A program made the position numbers and the translations under genes. The notes beneath the pieces are model-generated. The model searched no databases, was not told the origin of the DNA, and worked only from the letters and a program-made list of their open reading frames with translations. From positions 113,151-177,150 of the forward strand of contig CAZNTE010000001.1 of the NCBI GenBank assembly GCA_964575895.1: a stretch of DNA of 64,000 nt, read 5' to 3'. The DNA is from Gudongella sp964575895. GTDB taxonomy: Bacteria > Bacillota > Clostridia > Tissierellales > Tissierellaceae. Positions 17,017-26,845 of this stretch are shown here, piece after piece (the stretch's first letter is position 1; each line of letters opens with the position of its first letter).

Positions 17017-18442
17017 AGATATAAGCTTTAATGCTGTTATGGGAAGAAAAGCAGAGATAATGAAAAAATCTGTAGGCATTGATTATGCCGAATTTGAATC
17101 AGGTACTATTTCCTTTGACTACGAAAGAATGATGAAAGAAACAGGTTATAGTTTGCATGAAATTGAAGAGATTCAAAAACAAACAACAGTTGGGAATACA
17201 CCTCTATATGAGTTAAGAAATATAACTAAATTAGCTAGAAAGTTTGCACCAGAAGGAAAGGGTGCAAGAATTTTTATAAAAGATGAAGCCAGTAATCCAT
17301 CAGGAAGCTTTAAGGCAAGAAGGGCAGCAACAGCTGTATACCACGCTCAAAAGTTAGGATACAAGGGAGTAATTGCTGCAACAAGTGGAAACTACGGGGC
17401 TGCCGTTGCATCCCAGGCGGCTATGAGGGGCCTGAAATGCATAATAGTACAAGAGTGCTATGATTCTAGAGGGGTTGGACAACCTGAAATAATTGAGAAA
17501 GCAAGAGCTTGTGAGGCCTATGGGGCTGAGGTTGTTCAGCTATCAGTTGGACCTGAGTTATTCTACTCTTTCCTTTTGTTATTAGAAGAAACTGGTTACT
17601 TCAATGCATCTCTTTACACACCATTTGGAATTGCTGGAGTTGAGACGCTAGGATATGAACTTTCCATGGAGTTTAGAGAAAAGGAAGGCAAGGATCCTGA
17701 TGTTGTGGTTATTACAAATGCTGGTGGTGGCAATCTAACAGGTACAGCTAGGGGACTAATTAAAGCTGGAGCCTTGAATAGTCAGATAGTTGGAGCTTCT
17801 GTCTCCTTAGCAGGACTTCATATGGCCAGTGATGTACAGTTCAACAAGAAATCCTTTACAACTGGCCACACTGGATTTGGAATCCCATTTGCAACCTGGC
17901 CAGATAGATCTGATGTACCAAGATCTGCTGCTAGACCACTTAGATATGTTGATAGATATGTAACTGTAAACCAGGGGTCAGTATTCTATATGACTGAACT
18001 ACTTGCACAAGTTGAAGGACTAGAAAGAGGACCTGCAGGAAATACTGCCCTAGCAGCTGCTTTTGTCCTTTCCCAGGAAATGGATCAGGACCAAATCATA
18101 GTTGTTCAGGAAACTGAATATACCGGTGCAGGAAAACACATACTACCACAATTGACATTTGCCAAGGACAATGGAATCAAAATTCTAAAGGGAAATCCAA
18201 GGGATGAGGTTCCTGGTGAGACAATTATCCTTCCAGAAGATCCTTCCATGCTTTGTGTGGATGAATTAGATTTAGGAAAGACAAAAAAATCATATATTAG
18301 AAACTGCATAACAAACACTGGAGTTAAGGAAGTTAACAAGGAGGATTTGGATTTCCTTGTTGCTGATACAAAATCAAGTGTTGAATTCGTTAAGGAAGCT
18401 CTAAGTGAGCTTGGTGTAAATATAAAATTGGAGGAAAAATAA
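17009..18442 (+). CDS. ortB: 2-amino-4-oxopentanoate thiolase, beta subunit (PLP)
   Basis: OrtB is the catalytic, pyridoxal-phosphate subunit of the thiolase and belongs to the threonine-synthase-like fold type II enzymes. The PLP lysine is probably Lys102 in NPSGSFKARRAA, and the phosphate-binding run is TNAGGGNLTGTA. The start is the ATG at 17009 overlapping ortA; a frame open back to 16937 lies inside ortA. The protein has 477 residues. The last base of its stop codon is the first base of the oraS ATG. Confidence 0.93.
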   Translation: MTKDISFNAVMGRKAEIMKKSVGIDYAEFESGTISFDYERMMKETGYSLHEIEEIQKQTTVGNTPLYELRNITKLARKFAPEGKGARIFIKDEASNPSGSFKARRAATAVYHAQKLGYKGVIAATSGNYGAAVASQAAMRGLKCIIVQECYDSRGVGQPEIIEKARACEAYGAEVVQLSVGPELFYSFLLLLEETGYFNASLYTPFGIAGVETLGYELSMEFREKEGKDPDVVVITNAGGGNLTGTARGLIKAGALNSQIVGASVSLAGLHMASDVQFNKKSFTTGHTGFGIPFATWPDRSDVPRSAARPLRYVDRYVTVNQGSVFYMTELLAQVEGLERGPAGNTALAAAFVLSQEMDQDQIIVVQETEYTGAGKHILPQLTFAKDNGIKILKGNPRDEVPGETIILPEDPSMLCVDELDLGKTKKSYIRNCITNTGVKEVNKEDLDFLVADTKSSVEFVKEALSELGVNIKLEEK

Positions 18443-18807
18443 TGAGAAGAGAAGATGATTTTCAAGTTAGGAGAAAGCATTTAGCTGATATGACTGAAGA
18501 ACAACTGGAAACTCGTTTTTGGGAGTTAGCAGAAAAACTAGTAGATCCTATTATTGACCTAGGATACAAGAATACAAGTCCATCAATTGAGAGAAGTGTA
18601 TTACTAAGAATGGGATTTTCAAGTGTTGAAGCTAAAGCAATAGTTGATAATGCCATAGATAGAGGACTTATAGGAAAAGGTGCTGGTCATATTGTATATA
18701 GATTGGCAAAGGATAAGAACATGAGCATTAGAGAAGCAGGACTGCTGCTTGTTGAAGATAGCCATTGGGATGAAGTTAAGGCTATGTTTAAGGGAGGTGC
18801 CAAGTAA
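18442..18807 (+). CDS. oraS: D-ornithine 4,5-aminomutase, S subunit
   Basis: OraS is the small subunit of the adenosylcobalamin- and PLP-dependent aminomutase that moves the delta-amino group of D-ornithine to C4. The 121-residue protein begins MRREDDFQVRRKHL and contains GMGFSS-like and GLIGKGAGHIVYRLA stretches typical of the family. It is coupled at both ends by one-base stop/start overlaps (TAATG) to ortB and oraE. Confidence 0.93.
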   Translation: MRREDDFQVRRKHLADMTEEQLETRFWELAEKLVDPIIDLGYKNTSPSIERSVLLRMGFSSVEAKAIVDNAIDRGLIGKGAGHIVYRLAKDKNMSIREAGLLLVEDSHWDEVKAMFKGGAK

Positions 18808-21023
18808 TGGAATTGAAACCAAATGAAAGATTAGATATTAAGGAACTTTTAAAGGATCTTGAGAATTATAGACCTAAGAGAAGAGGATGGCATTGGAGAG
18901 ATGGAGTAGGAGAAAGTAGAAAAATTGGCAAGTTCGATTACTACGATACTTCAGAAAATCTTAAACAATCTCAACCACTACCAGCTGCAAAGTACTTTGA
19001 AAACATAGATCCCCAACCACAACCAGTAATTACTACAGAAATTGCTTCTGGTAGATTCGAGGATGATATTAGAAGGATGAGAATGGCTGCATGGCATGGT
19101 GCGGATCATATTATGGTAATTAGAACTGCAGGTCAATCACACTTTGAGAGTTTGATTGAAGGAACCCCTCAAGGAGTAGGTGGAATACCAATAAGTAGAA
19201 AGCAAGTTAGGGCACAGAGAAAGGCTCTTGATTTAATAGAAGAAGAAGTGGGAAGACCAATAAACTACCATTCATATGTTTCTGGCGTTGCTGGTCCTGA
19301 AATTGCTGTAATGTTTGCTGAAGAAGGAGTAAATGGTGCTCACCAGGATCCCCAGTACAATGTACTGTATAGAAATATCAATATGATAAGATCCTTCGTG
19401 GATGCAGCTGAAGCAAAAAAAGTAATGACTTGGGCTGATATAGCTCAAATTGATGGTGCTCATAATGCTAATGCTACTGCCAGAGAAGCTTGGAAGGTAA
19501 TGCCTGAATTAATGGTTCAACATGGTATCAACTCAATGTTTTCAGTTAAGGTTGGTATGAAGAAGGGAAATATTTGTCTTTCAACTGTACCCCCAACTGC
19601 ACCACCAGCTCCAAGTATGAGATTGGATCTTCCATATGCTGTGGCCTTAAGGGATATATTTAGAGAATACAGAATGAGAGCTCAAATGAATACCAAATAC
19701 ATGGAATCATCAACTAGAGAAGCAACGGTTACTCATGTATTAAACCTACTGATTTCTCAACTTACATCAGCTGATATTCAATCAACCATAACTCCTGATG
19801 AGGGAAGAAATGTTCCATGGCATATATATAACATTGAAGCTGTTGATACTGCAAAACAAGCATTCAATGGTATGGATGGACTAATGAGCATGTTGGAGTT
19901 AAAGCGTGAAGGAACTGAGCTAGGAGACAAGGTTAGAGAACTTAAGGAAAGAGCAATTCTATTTATGGAAGAAATGCTTGAAATAGGTGGCTACTTTGAA
20001 TCAGTACAGGCTGGTTTCTTTGTTGACTCTGGTTACTACCCAGAGAGAAACGGTGATGGAATCGTTAGAAAAATCAATGCAGGAGTTGGAGAGGGAACAG
20101 TATACGAAAGAGATGCTGACTATATGGCACCAGTTACTGCTCATTTTGGATACAACAACCTTGCACAATACGGAGAGGAATATGTTGAAGATCCTGCTAA
20201 ACTTGTAGGAGGAACGACTTTCGAAGATCCATCAAAGATCATATATATCGACGAACTTGATGAAACAGATAATGTTAATGTAAGACTTGAAGAGGCAAAG
20301 GAATTCGTAGGAACAACAAACATCAAACCTGAGATGGAGTGGAGGGGAGATGGAATAATCCACTTAACCATGTTTTTACCTACTGATATAAGAACAGCAG
20401 AATTTGCTGGACTGGAAGTAGCTAAAAAGATGAATCTTAAGGATCCTGAGGTAATTCATAAGGAAGTTATGCAGGAGGCTGAAGGTACAAGAATCGAAAT
20501 AAAAGGTAAATTAGATATAACCATAGATACTACAAAACTAGTTATTCCGCCTAAGCCAGAAGTGCTTTCCGAAGATGCATTAAGGGAAGATATTAAGAAT
20601 AAGCCAATGAAGATTGTAGCAGCAACTGTTGGAGAGGACGAACACTCAGTAGGAATTAGGGAAATTATTGATATTAAGCATGGTGGAATTGAAAAATATG
20701 GTATTGAATGTCATATACTTGGTACTTCTATATCAGTTGAAAAACTTGTTGATGCTGCCATTGAGATAAATGCTGATGCAATTTTAACCTCAACCATCAT
20801 TTCCCATGATGATATTCACTACAAGAACATGAAAAAACTTCATGAGTATGCCATAGAAAAGGGAATCAGAGATAAGGTAATATTGATTTCTGGTGGAACT
20901 CAGGTTTCCAATGAATTAGCAGTACAAAATGGAATGGATGCAGGATTTGGCCGTGGAACCAAAGGTTCTCACGTAGCTACTTTCCTAGTTAAGAAAAGAC
21001 GTGAAATGGAAAATGAAGATTAA
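18807..21023 (+). CDS. oraE: D-ornithine 4,5-aminomutase, E subunit
   Basis: OraE is the large catalytic subunit, with a TIM barrel followed by a Rossmann cobalamin-binding domain. The B12 motif DxHxxG appears as DEHSVG at residues 611-616, with His613 the likely cobalt ligand. Lys624, 11 residues later, matches the position of the PLP lysine known in the Acetoanaerobium sticklandii enzyme. The C-terminal ISGGTQVS and GFGRGTKG complete the B12 domain. The product, 2,4-diaminopentanoate, is the Ord substrate. The 738-residue length is typical. Confidence 0.95.
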   Translation: MELKPNERLDIKELLKDLENYRPKRRGWHWRDGVGESRKIGKFDYYDTSENLKQSQPLPAAKYFENIDPQPQPVITTEIASGRFEDDIRRMRMAAWHGADHIMVIRTAGQSHFESLIEGTPQGVGGIPISRKQVRAQRKALDLIEEEVGRPINYHSYVSGVAGPEIAVMFAEEGVNGAHQDPQYNVLYRNINMIRSFVDAAEAKKVMTWADIAQIDGAHNANATAREAWKVMPELMVQHGINSMFSVKVGMKKGNICLSTVPPTAPPAPSMRLDLPYAVALRDIFREYRMRAQMNTKYMESSTREATVTHVLNLLISQLTSADIQSTITPDEGRNVPWHIYNIEAVDTAKQAFNGMDGLMSMLELKREGTELGDKVRELKERAILFMEEMLEIGGYFESVQAGFFVDSGYYPERNGDGIVRKINAGVGEGTVYERDADYMAPVTAHFGYNNLAQYGEEYVEDPAKLVGGTTFEDPSKIIYIDELDETDNVNVRLEEAKEFVGTTNIKPEMEWRGDGIIHLTMFLPTDIRTAEFAGLEVAKKMNLKDPEVIHKEVMQEAEGTRIEIKGKLDITIDTTKLVIPPKPEVLSEDALREDIKNKPMKIVAATVGEDEHSVGIREIIDIKHGGIEKYGIECHILGTSISVEKLVDAAIEINADAILTSTIISHDDIHYKNMKKLHEYAIEKGIRDKVILISGGTQVSNELAVQNGMDAGFGRGTKGSHVATFLVKKRREMENED

Positions 21024-22380
21024 TCTACTAGTTGCAGAAATTGGAAGCACCACAACTGTAGTGAATGCTTTTAATGATATTGATAATGATCCAAAATTCA
21101 TCGGTCAAGGGCAGGGTGCAACCTCTGTCCTTGAAGGTGATGTAAATATGGGACTTAAGGAAGCTATTGATGATCTGTGTAAAAACCTCAAGGTAGACTC
21201 CATAGCTTATGATGACCTAATAGCCACCAGTTCCGCCGCTGGCGGTCTTAGAATGAGTGTTCATGGCTTGGTATACGATATGACAGTAAGGGCTGCTAAA
21301 GAGGCAGCATTAGGCGCTGGTGCCAATATAAAACACATAACCGCAGGTAAACTTAGAAAGTCAGATTTAAGAAGGATAAAAGAAGTTAATCCAAACATAA
21401 TACTAATAGCTGGAGGAGTGGACTTTGGTGAAAGGGATACTGCTCTTCACAATAGTGAACTTATAGCTGAAATGAACCTGGGAATACCGGTTATATATGC
21501 TGGAAACATTGAAAATCATCAGGATGTTAAGGATATTTTTGAAGGTACAAATAATGAGCTCTACCTAGTGGATAATGTGTATCCAAAGATAGATGAGCTA
21601 AATATTGAACCTACCAGAAAGGTTATCCAATCTGTATTTGAAAAGCACATTGTACATGCCCCAGGCATGGAAAAAATCAGGGAAATGGTAACAGGTAACA
21701 TCATGCCAACCCCTGGTGCTGTAATGGAGGCCAGTCAACTCTTATACAATGAAATAGGGGATTTACTAACTATTGATGTTGGTGGAGCCACAACTGATAT
21801 ACATTCAGTTACTGAGGATAGTGAGGAAATATCAAGAATTATACTAAGTCCTGAACCCATGGCCAAGAGAACTGTAGAAGGGGATTTGGGAGTATATGTT
21901 AATATGAGAAACATTGTTGAAATGATTGGAGAGGAGACCCTTATGGAGGAGCTTGACCTTGATGAAGGAGCCTTTTCCAATCTCATTGCCCATCATAAAC
22001 CTATCCCTAAAAGTGAACTGGAAAAGAGATTTGTGGAGATTTTAGCCCAACATGCAACTATTACCGCTGTAAAAAGACATGGAGGAAGATTAAAGAACCT
22101 TTATGGTCCAAGTGGTAAAAAGACCATTGCAGAAGGTAAGGATTTAACAGGAGTCAAATATTTAATTGGTACAGGTGGAGCCTTAACCAGACTGCCAGGT
22201 CGAGTGGAAATACTCAAGATGATTCCTGAATCAAACAATGGAACAGATTTACTGCCTAATAAGGATGTTGAAATACTAATTGACAACCATTACATCGTGG
22301 CATCCCTTGGAGTAATGAGTAAGAAATATCCTGAAGCTGCACTGGACTTATTATTGAAAAGCTTTGGAATAAGGAGTTAG
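21013..22380 (+). CDS. MutL/GlmL-like ASKHA ATPase, probable aminomutase reactivase
   Basis: The 455-residue protein carries an N-terminal phosphate loop, EIGSTTTVV, and a second ATPase motif, LTIDVGGATTDIHSV, of the actin/hexokinase superfamily. It belongs to the glutamate-mutase-associated MutL/GlmL family, whose members sit beside B12 mutases and are thought to exchange damaged cobalamin. Next to oraSE it most likely serves the ornithine aminomutase; this is inference from context. The ATG at 21013 overlaps oraE by 11 bases; a GTG at 21001 is a possible alternative. Confidence 0.85.
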   Translation: MKINLLVAEIGSTTTVVNAFNDIDNDPKFIGQGQGATSVLEGDVNMGLKEAIDDLCKNLKVDSIAYDDLIATSSAAGGLRMSVHGLVYDMTVRAAKEAALGAGANIKHITAGKLRKSDLRRIKEVNPNIILIAGGVDFGERDTALHNSELIAEMNLGIPVIYAGNIENHQDVKDIFEGTNNELYLVDNVYPKIDELNIEPTRKVIQSVFEKHIVHAPGMEKIREMVTGNIMPTPGAVMEASQLLYNEIGDLLTIDVGGATTDIHSVTEDSEEISRIILSPEPMAKRTVEGDLGVYVNMRNIVEMIGEETLMEELDLDEGAFSNLIAHHKPIPKSELEKRFVEILAQHATITAVKRHGGRLKNLYGPSGKKTIAEGKDLTGVKYLIGTGGALTRLPGRVEILKMIPESNNGTDLLPNKDVEILIDNHYIVASLGVMSKKYPEAALDLLLKSFGIRS

Positions 22381-22389
22381 GAGGGAGCT

Positions 22390-23451
22390 ATGGGTTATCC
22401 AAGAGTTGTTGTAGACACTAAGATAATAAAAGAAAATGTTGAATGTATTGTAAAGAAGACAAGAGATAAAAACATAAGCCTTGCAGGAGTTACTAAGGGA
22501 TTTTGTGCATACCCAGAAATTGCCATGGCTTATGTTGGAGGTGGAGTGGATTATCTGGCTGATTCTAGATTGCAAAACTTGAAGAAGTTGAAGGACATCA
22601 ATATACCTAAGATGATGCTAAGACTTCCTATGATATCTGAAGCTGATGATACAGTTAAATATGCTGATATTTCATTAAACTCAGAGGTTTCAACCATAAA
22701 AGCCTTAGATAAGGCTGCTAAGACCATTGATAAGATTCATGATATAATAGTAATGGTAGATTTAGGAGACTTAAGGGAAGGATACTTCAAAGAGGAAGAT
22801 CTATTTAAAGCAATTGAAGAAGTAAAAAAACTATCCAATGTAAAGATCAAGGGCTTGGGAGTTAACCTGACTTGTTATGGAGGTGTAATTCCCAAAACTG
22901 ATATTTTAGACAGATTAACAATTCTAGCTAAGAAGATAGAGGATGCACATGGTCTAGATCTTGATATTATATCAGGGGGTAATTCCAGTAGTATATATTT
23001 ACTTGATGATGGACTTCCTGATAGAATAAATAATCTAAGACTAGGTGAAGCTATAATTCTGGGAACTGAATCTGCCTACGGAAAAACAATACCTGGAACA
23101 AATCCAAATGCATTTACTCTTGAGGCAGAAATCGTTGAAATTAAGGAAAAACCATCTGTTCCAACAGAAGAAATAGGAAGAGATGCCTTTGGACAGGTTC
23201 CTACCTTTACTGATAGAGGGATTAGAAGGAGAATGTTACTGGCAGTTGGAAAGCAAGATGTGGACATTGATACCTTGTTTCCAAAGGATAAGGACTTAAT
23301 TGTTCTTGGTGGAAGTTCTGATCACCTGATTGTTGATAGTTCTGATTCCAAGAAAGACTATAAGGTTGGAGACATTGTATCCTTCAATATGCACTATGTA
23401 TCAATGCTTAGGGTAATGACCTCAGAGTATGTTGAAAAAGTTATAATTTAA
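22390..23451 (+). CDS. orr: Ornithine racemase
   Basis: Orr interconverts L- and D-ornithine and feeds D-ornithine to OraSE. The 353-residue protein has the alanine-racemase-type N-terminal barrel with PLP lysine Lys36 in AGVTKGFC, and the phosphate-binding run SGGNSSSIYLL. A GGAGGGAG site precedes the ATG. It is the last gene of the operon, and a hairpin follows it. With it the window carries every enzyme needed from L-ornithine to acetyl-CoA and D-alanine. Confidence 0.92.
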   Translation: MGYPRVVVDTKIIKENVECIVKKTRDKNISLAGVTKGFCAYPEIAMAYVGGGVDYLADSRLQNLKKLKDINIPKMMLRLPMISEADDTVKYADISLNSEVSTIKALDKAAKTIDKIHDIIVMVDLGDLREGYFKEEDLFKAIEEVKKLSNVKIKGLGVNLTCYGGVIPKTDILDRLTILAKKIEDAHGLDLDIISGGNSSSIYLLDDGLPDRINNLRLGEAIILGTESAYGKTIPGTNPNAFTLEAEIVEIKEKPSVPTEEIGRDAFGQVPTFTDRGIRRRMLLAVGKQDVDIDTLFPKDKDLIVLGGSSDHLIVDSSDSKKDYKVGDIVSFNMHYVSMLRVMTSEYVEKVII

Positions 23452-23457
23452 TTTATG

Positions 23458-23488
23458 GGTGTACTTTACTACTGTGGAGTACACCTTT
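23458..23488 (+). terminator. Terminator-like hairpin after orr
   Basis: GGTGTACT (23458-23465) pairs with AGTACACC (23478-23485), followed by a short TTT. It is a weak but plausible end of the ornithine operon. Confidence 0.5.
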
Positions 23489-23515
23489 CAAATTAGTAAG
23501 AAAATATGGTATAAT
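23487..23515 (+). promoter_or_regulatory. rarA promoter (extended -10)
   Basis: TGGTATAAT ends at 23515 with TATAAT at 23510-23515, and TTCAAA lies at 23487-23492 with 17-base spacing. This sigma-A type promoter separates rarA from the sigma-54 operon. Confidence 0.65.
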
Positions 23516-23545
23516 CCTAATATTAAGTATAAGAGGATGATAGAA

Positions 23546-24880
23546 ATGGATTTATTTACCTTGTCAATGGAGGACAATTTAAAAAGTACTGCACCCCTTG
23601 CTGATAGAATGAGACCTGTTTCTCTTGAGGAATTTGTTGGTCAAAGTCATATTCTTGGTGAGGGTATGTCCTTGTATAGATCTATTAAAGCTGATAGGAT
23701 TAACTCCATGGTTTTTTATGGACCTCCTGGAACAGGAAAGACAACCTTGGCCATGATTATTGCCAATCAAACCAGGATGAGATTTGAAAAGCTTTCTGCT
23801 GTAACGGCAGGAGTTAAAGATATCAGAGAAGTGGTTGCTAGAGCTGAAGAAAGTCTTAAAATGACAAAGAAAAGGACCATTTTATTTGTTGATGAGATTC
23901 ATAGATTTAATAAATCTCAACAGGATGCTTTGCTTCCCTTTGTTGAAAGGGGAATAATAATTTTAATTGGTGCCACAACGGAAAATCCTTTTTTCGAAGT
24001 AAACAAAGCCCTTCTTTCCAGGGCAATGGTCATTGTTCTTCACCCTCTAAATAAGAAAGACCTTGAAAAGTTATACAAGAGGGCATTGGAGGATAAGGAA
24101 AAAGGACTTGGAAATTACAAGGTAGAAATAGATGAAGATGCAAAGGAGTACCTCTTCACCATATCTCAAGGGGATGGTAGGATACTACTTAATTCTCTAG
24201 AAATAGGAGTCTTATCAACTGATCCTGATGATGGGGGAATAAGGAGAATAGGAATTGATGGTATTAAAGAATCCATACAAGTTAAGACTGCTAAGTATGA
24301 CAAGGGTGGAGATGAACACTACAATACCATATCTGCCTTTATAAAGAGCATGAGAGGATCTGATCCCAATGCCACCTTGTATTATCTGGCAAAGATGATA
24401 AATGCAGGTGAGGATCCCAAGTTTATTGCCAGGAGAATAGTTATTTGTGCCAGTGAGGATGTTGGGAATGCAGATCCACAAGCCCTTGTGGTGGCTAACT
24501 CTGCCTTTCAGGCGGTTAACTTAATAGGAATGCCAGAAGGTAGGATAATCCTATCACAAGCTGCTCTCTATGTAGCAACTGCTCCTAAATCCAACAGTGC
24601 CTTAATTGGAATTGACAAGGCTTTGGATGATATAAGAAATGAAGAAATTGGAAATGTTCCAAAGCACTTACAAGATGGACATTATGGAGGGGCTAAGGCA
24701 TTGGGAATTGGAGTGGACTACAAGTACCCCCATGACTACACCAACCATTATGTTAAGCAAGATTATTTGCCTCCTGGAATGGAAGATAGGGTATACTATG
24801 AACCTTCTGGAATTGGCTATGAGAAAAAGATAAGGGAACGTCTGGAATTTTTGAAGGAAAATACAGGTTTGACAAAATAA
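23546..24880 (+). CDS. rarA: Replication-associated recombination protein A (RarA/MgsA ATPase)
   Basis: RarA is a clamp-loader-like AAA+ ATPase acting at stalled replication forks. Motifs seen are RPVSLEEFVGQ, Walker A YGPPGTGKTTLA, Walker B LFVDEIHRF and the sensor region GATTENPFFEVN. The C-terminal MgsA domain includes GHYGGAKALGIGVDYKYPHD. I use the ATG at 23546, 9 bases after AGAGG, giving 444 residues; longer in-frame extensions run through the promoter. The asnS promoter is embedded in the last codons. Confidence 0.93.
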   Translation: MDLFTLSMEDNLKSTAPLADRMRPVSLEEFVGQSHILGEGMSLYRSIKADRINSMVFYGPPGTGKTTLAMIIANQTRMRFEKLSAVTAGVKDIREVVARAEESLKMTKKRTILFVDEIHRFNKSQQDALLPFVERGIIILIGATTENPFFEVNKALLSRAMVIVLHPLNKKDLEKLYKRALEDKEKGLGNYKVEIDEDAKEYLFTISQGDGRILLNSLEIGVLSTDPDDGGIRRIGIDGIKESIQVKTAKYDKGGDEHYNTISAFIKSMRGSDPNATLYYLAKMINAGEDPKFIARRIVICASEDVGNADPQALVVANSAFQAVNLIGMPEGRIILSQAALYVATAPKSNSALIGIDKALDDIRNEEIGNVPKHLQDGHYGGAKALGIGVDYKYPHDYTNHYVKQDYLPPGMEDRVYYEPSGIGYEKKIRERLEFLKENTGLTK

Positions 24881-24897
24881 TATAAACTGATTATAAT
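24869..24897 (+). promoter_or_regulatory. asnS promoter
   Basis: TTGACA at 24869-24874 and TATAAT at 24892-24897 are separated by 17 bases, a perfect sigma-A promoter. Its -35 lies in the final codons of rarA and it drives the T-box leader. Confidence 0.88.
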
Positions 24898-24914
24898 GAT
24901 ACAAAGTGAATATT

Positions 24915-25146
24915 GCTTTGATAGGGACAGTAAATAAGAGAAGTAGTTGTAGGGAGCTGGTAATAGTGGGACACCAGTACGAAGCTTTTATTGAAGAACA
25001 CCCTGGAGCTTTTGACCGAAAAGAATTCTTAGTAGGCTCAAACGAATGGCTATCGTTATCAGCTATAAGTGGCTAAATGCAATTTAGGTGGTACCGCGGA
25101 AGTTAACCTTTCGTCCTTATATATTTGAGGATGAGAGGTTTTTTAT
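24915..25146 (+). ncRNA. T-box leader riboswitch (asparagine)
   Basis: The leader carries the T-box sequence GGTGGTACCGCGG at 25087-25099, followed by a terminator stem (25105-25117 with 25126-25138) and a T-run. Stem I likely presents AAC (24997-24999) as the specifier codon for asparagine, which agrees with the downstream gene. Uncharged tRNA-Asn would favour the antiterminator and allow asnS transcription. The 5' limit and the specifier are read by eye. Confidence 0.9.
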
Positions 25147-25173
25147 ATTTATAATAAATTGGGGAGGTATATT

Positions 25174-26562
25174 ATGAAACTATCAATAAAGGATATTTTT
25201 AGAAATTCTGAAAACTATCTAGAAAAGGAAGTTGTGCTGCAAGGATGGATCAGAACATCAAGATCTTCAAAGGCTTTTGGATTTATTGAATTAAACGACG
25301 GGTCATTTTTTAAGAATATACAGATTGTTTATGACGATTCCTTAACAAATTTTGCTGAAGTTGAAAAATTTGCTATTTATTCAGCCTTAACTGTAAGGGG
25401 GAAGTTAATTTCCACTCCAGGAGCAAAGCAAGCATTTGAAATAAAAGCTGAAGAAATAATCCTTGAAGGATCATCAACAAGTGATTATCCCATTCAAAAG
25501 AAAAGACATACTCTTGAGTACTTAAGAACAATTGCTCATTTAAGACCTAGGACCAATACCTTAAGTGCTGTATTTAGAGTAAGATCAGTACTAGCTTTTG
25601 CTATTCATAAGTTTTTCCAAGAAAGAGGATTTATCTATGTTCATACTCCAATTATAACTGCATCTGATGCTGAGGGAGCAGGAGAAATGTTTAGAGTAAG
25701 TACTCTTGATATGTACAACCCGCCTAAAAATGAGGATGGAAAGATTGACTTCAGCGAAGACTTCTTTGGCAAAGAGACCAATCTAACAGTTAGTGGCCAA
25801 TTGGAAGGGGAAGCTTTTGCCTTGGCCTACAAGAATATATACACATTTGGACCAACTTTCAGAGCTGAGAACTCAAATACTGCAAGACATGCTGCAGAGT
25901 TTTGGATGATTGAACCAGAGATAGCATTTGCAGAACTTAAGGATAATATGGAACTTGCTGAAGACATGTTCAAGTACATTATAAAGTATGTTCTTGAAAA
26001 TGCACCTGAAGAGATGGAGTTCTTCGATTCCTTTATTAACAAGGGTGTTATTGAAAGACTTGAAAGTATAGTTAACTCAGATTTCGGAGTTGTAACATAT
26101 ACAGAAGCAATAGAGCTATTGAAGGAGTCCAAAAAAGAATTCCAATACCCAGTTCAGTGGGGGATTGATCTTCAAACAGAACATGAGAGATATATAACTG
26201 AAGAGATATTTAAGAAGCCAGTATTTGTAATTGATTATCCTAAGGAGATCAAGGCCTTCTACATGAGAGTAAATGAAGACAACAAAACCGTTGCTGCCAT
26301 GGACCTTCTTGTTCCTGGAGTTGGTGAGATAATTGGAGGCAGCCAAAGGGAAGAAAGATATGAAGTCTTAGAACAGAAGATAAGGGATAATGACATGGCT
26401 CCAGAAGACTACTGGTGGTATATGGAACTTAGAAAGTATGGTGGAACCAAGCATGCTGGATTTGGACTTGGATTTGAAAGAGCTGTTATGTATATAACTG
26501 GCATAACTAACATAAGAGATGTGGTTCCTTTCCCAAGAACTGTAAAGTCCTGTGAATTCTAA
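25174..26562 (+). CDS. asnS: Asparaginyl-tRNA synthetase
   Basis: This class II synthetase charges tRNA-Asn. An N-terminal OB-fold anticodon domain (VVLQGWIRTSR) is followed by the catalytic core with motif 2 TFRAENSNTARH and motif 3 GFGLGFERAVMY. It has 462 residues. The ATG at 25174 follows GGGGAGG; an in-frame TTG at 25159 lies upstream of that site. The Asn T-box in front supports AsnS rather than AspS. Confidence 0.96.
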   Translation: MKLSIKDIFRNSENYLEKEVVLQGWIRTSRSSKAFGFIELNDGSFFKNIQIVYDDSLTNFAEVEKFAIYSALTVRGKLISTPGAKQAFEIKAEEIILEGSSTSDYPIQKKRHTLEYLRTIAHLRPRTNTLSAVFRVRSVLAFAIHKFFQERGFIYVHTPIITASDAEGAGEMFRVSTLDMYNPPKNEDGKIDFSEDFFGKETNLTVSGQLEGEAFALAYKNIYTFGPTFRAENSNTARHAAEFWMIEPEIAFAELKDNMELAEDMFKYIIKYVLENAPEEMEFFDSFINKGVIERLESIVNSDFGVVTYTEAIELLKESKKEFQYPVQWGIDLQTEHERYITEEIFKKPVFVIDYPKEIKAFYMRVNEDNKTVAAMDLLVPGVGEIIGGSQREERYEVLEQKIRDNDMAPEDYWWYMELRKYGGTKHAGFGLGFERAVMYITGITNIRDVVPFPRTVKSCEF

Positions 26563-26569
26563 TTATAGC

Positions 26570-26598
26570 TTGCTTTAAATGTTTAAATTTGCTATAAT
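26570..26598 (+). promoter_or_regulatory. leuS promoter
   Basis: TTGCTT at 26570-26575 and TATAAT at 26593-26598 have 17-base spacing and precede the leuS leader. Confidence 0.7.
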
Positions 26599-26611
26599 CA
26601 TACCTAAATTA

Positions 26612-26820
26612 ATATGACTTTGAAGGGAAGTAGTAGGATTTGGAGTTTTTAAGAGAGCTGTTGGTTGGTGAAAGACAGTAAACAAATAATCTGAACTCGT
26701 CCTTGAGTTTCTAATGTATAAGTTAGACGGTTATCCTACGTTAAAAGGATATGAGTGGATTAATCAATAAGAGTGGTACCGCGGAATAACCTTTCGTCTC
26801 TAAGACGAAGGGTTTTATTT
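26612..26820 (+). ncRNA. T-box leader riboswitch (leucine)
   Basis: The T-box core TGGTACCGCGG lies at 26774-26784. A perfect terminator stem (AACCTTTCGTCT with AGACGAAGGGTT, 26788-26814) and TTTTATTTTTT follow. The probable specifier codon is CTC (leucine) at 26696-26698, consistent with leuS downstream. The 5' boundary is approximate. Confidence 0.9.
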
Positions 26821-26845
26821 TTTGATATTTTAGGAGGGTAAAAAA

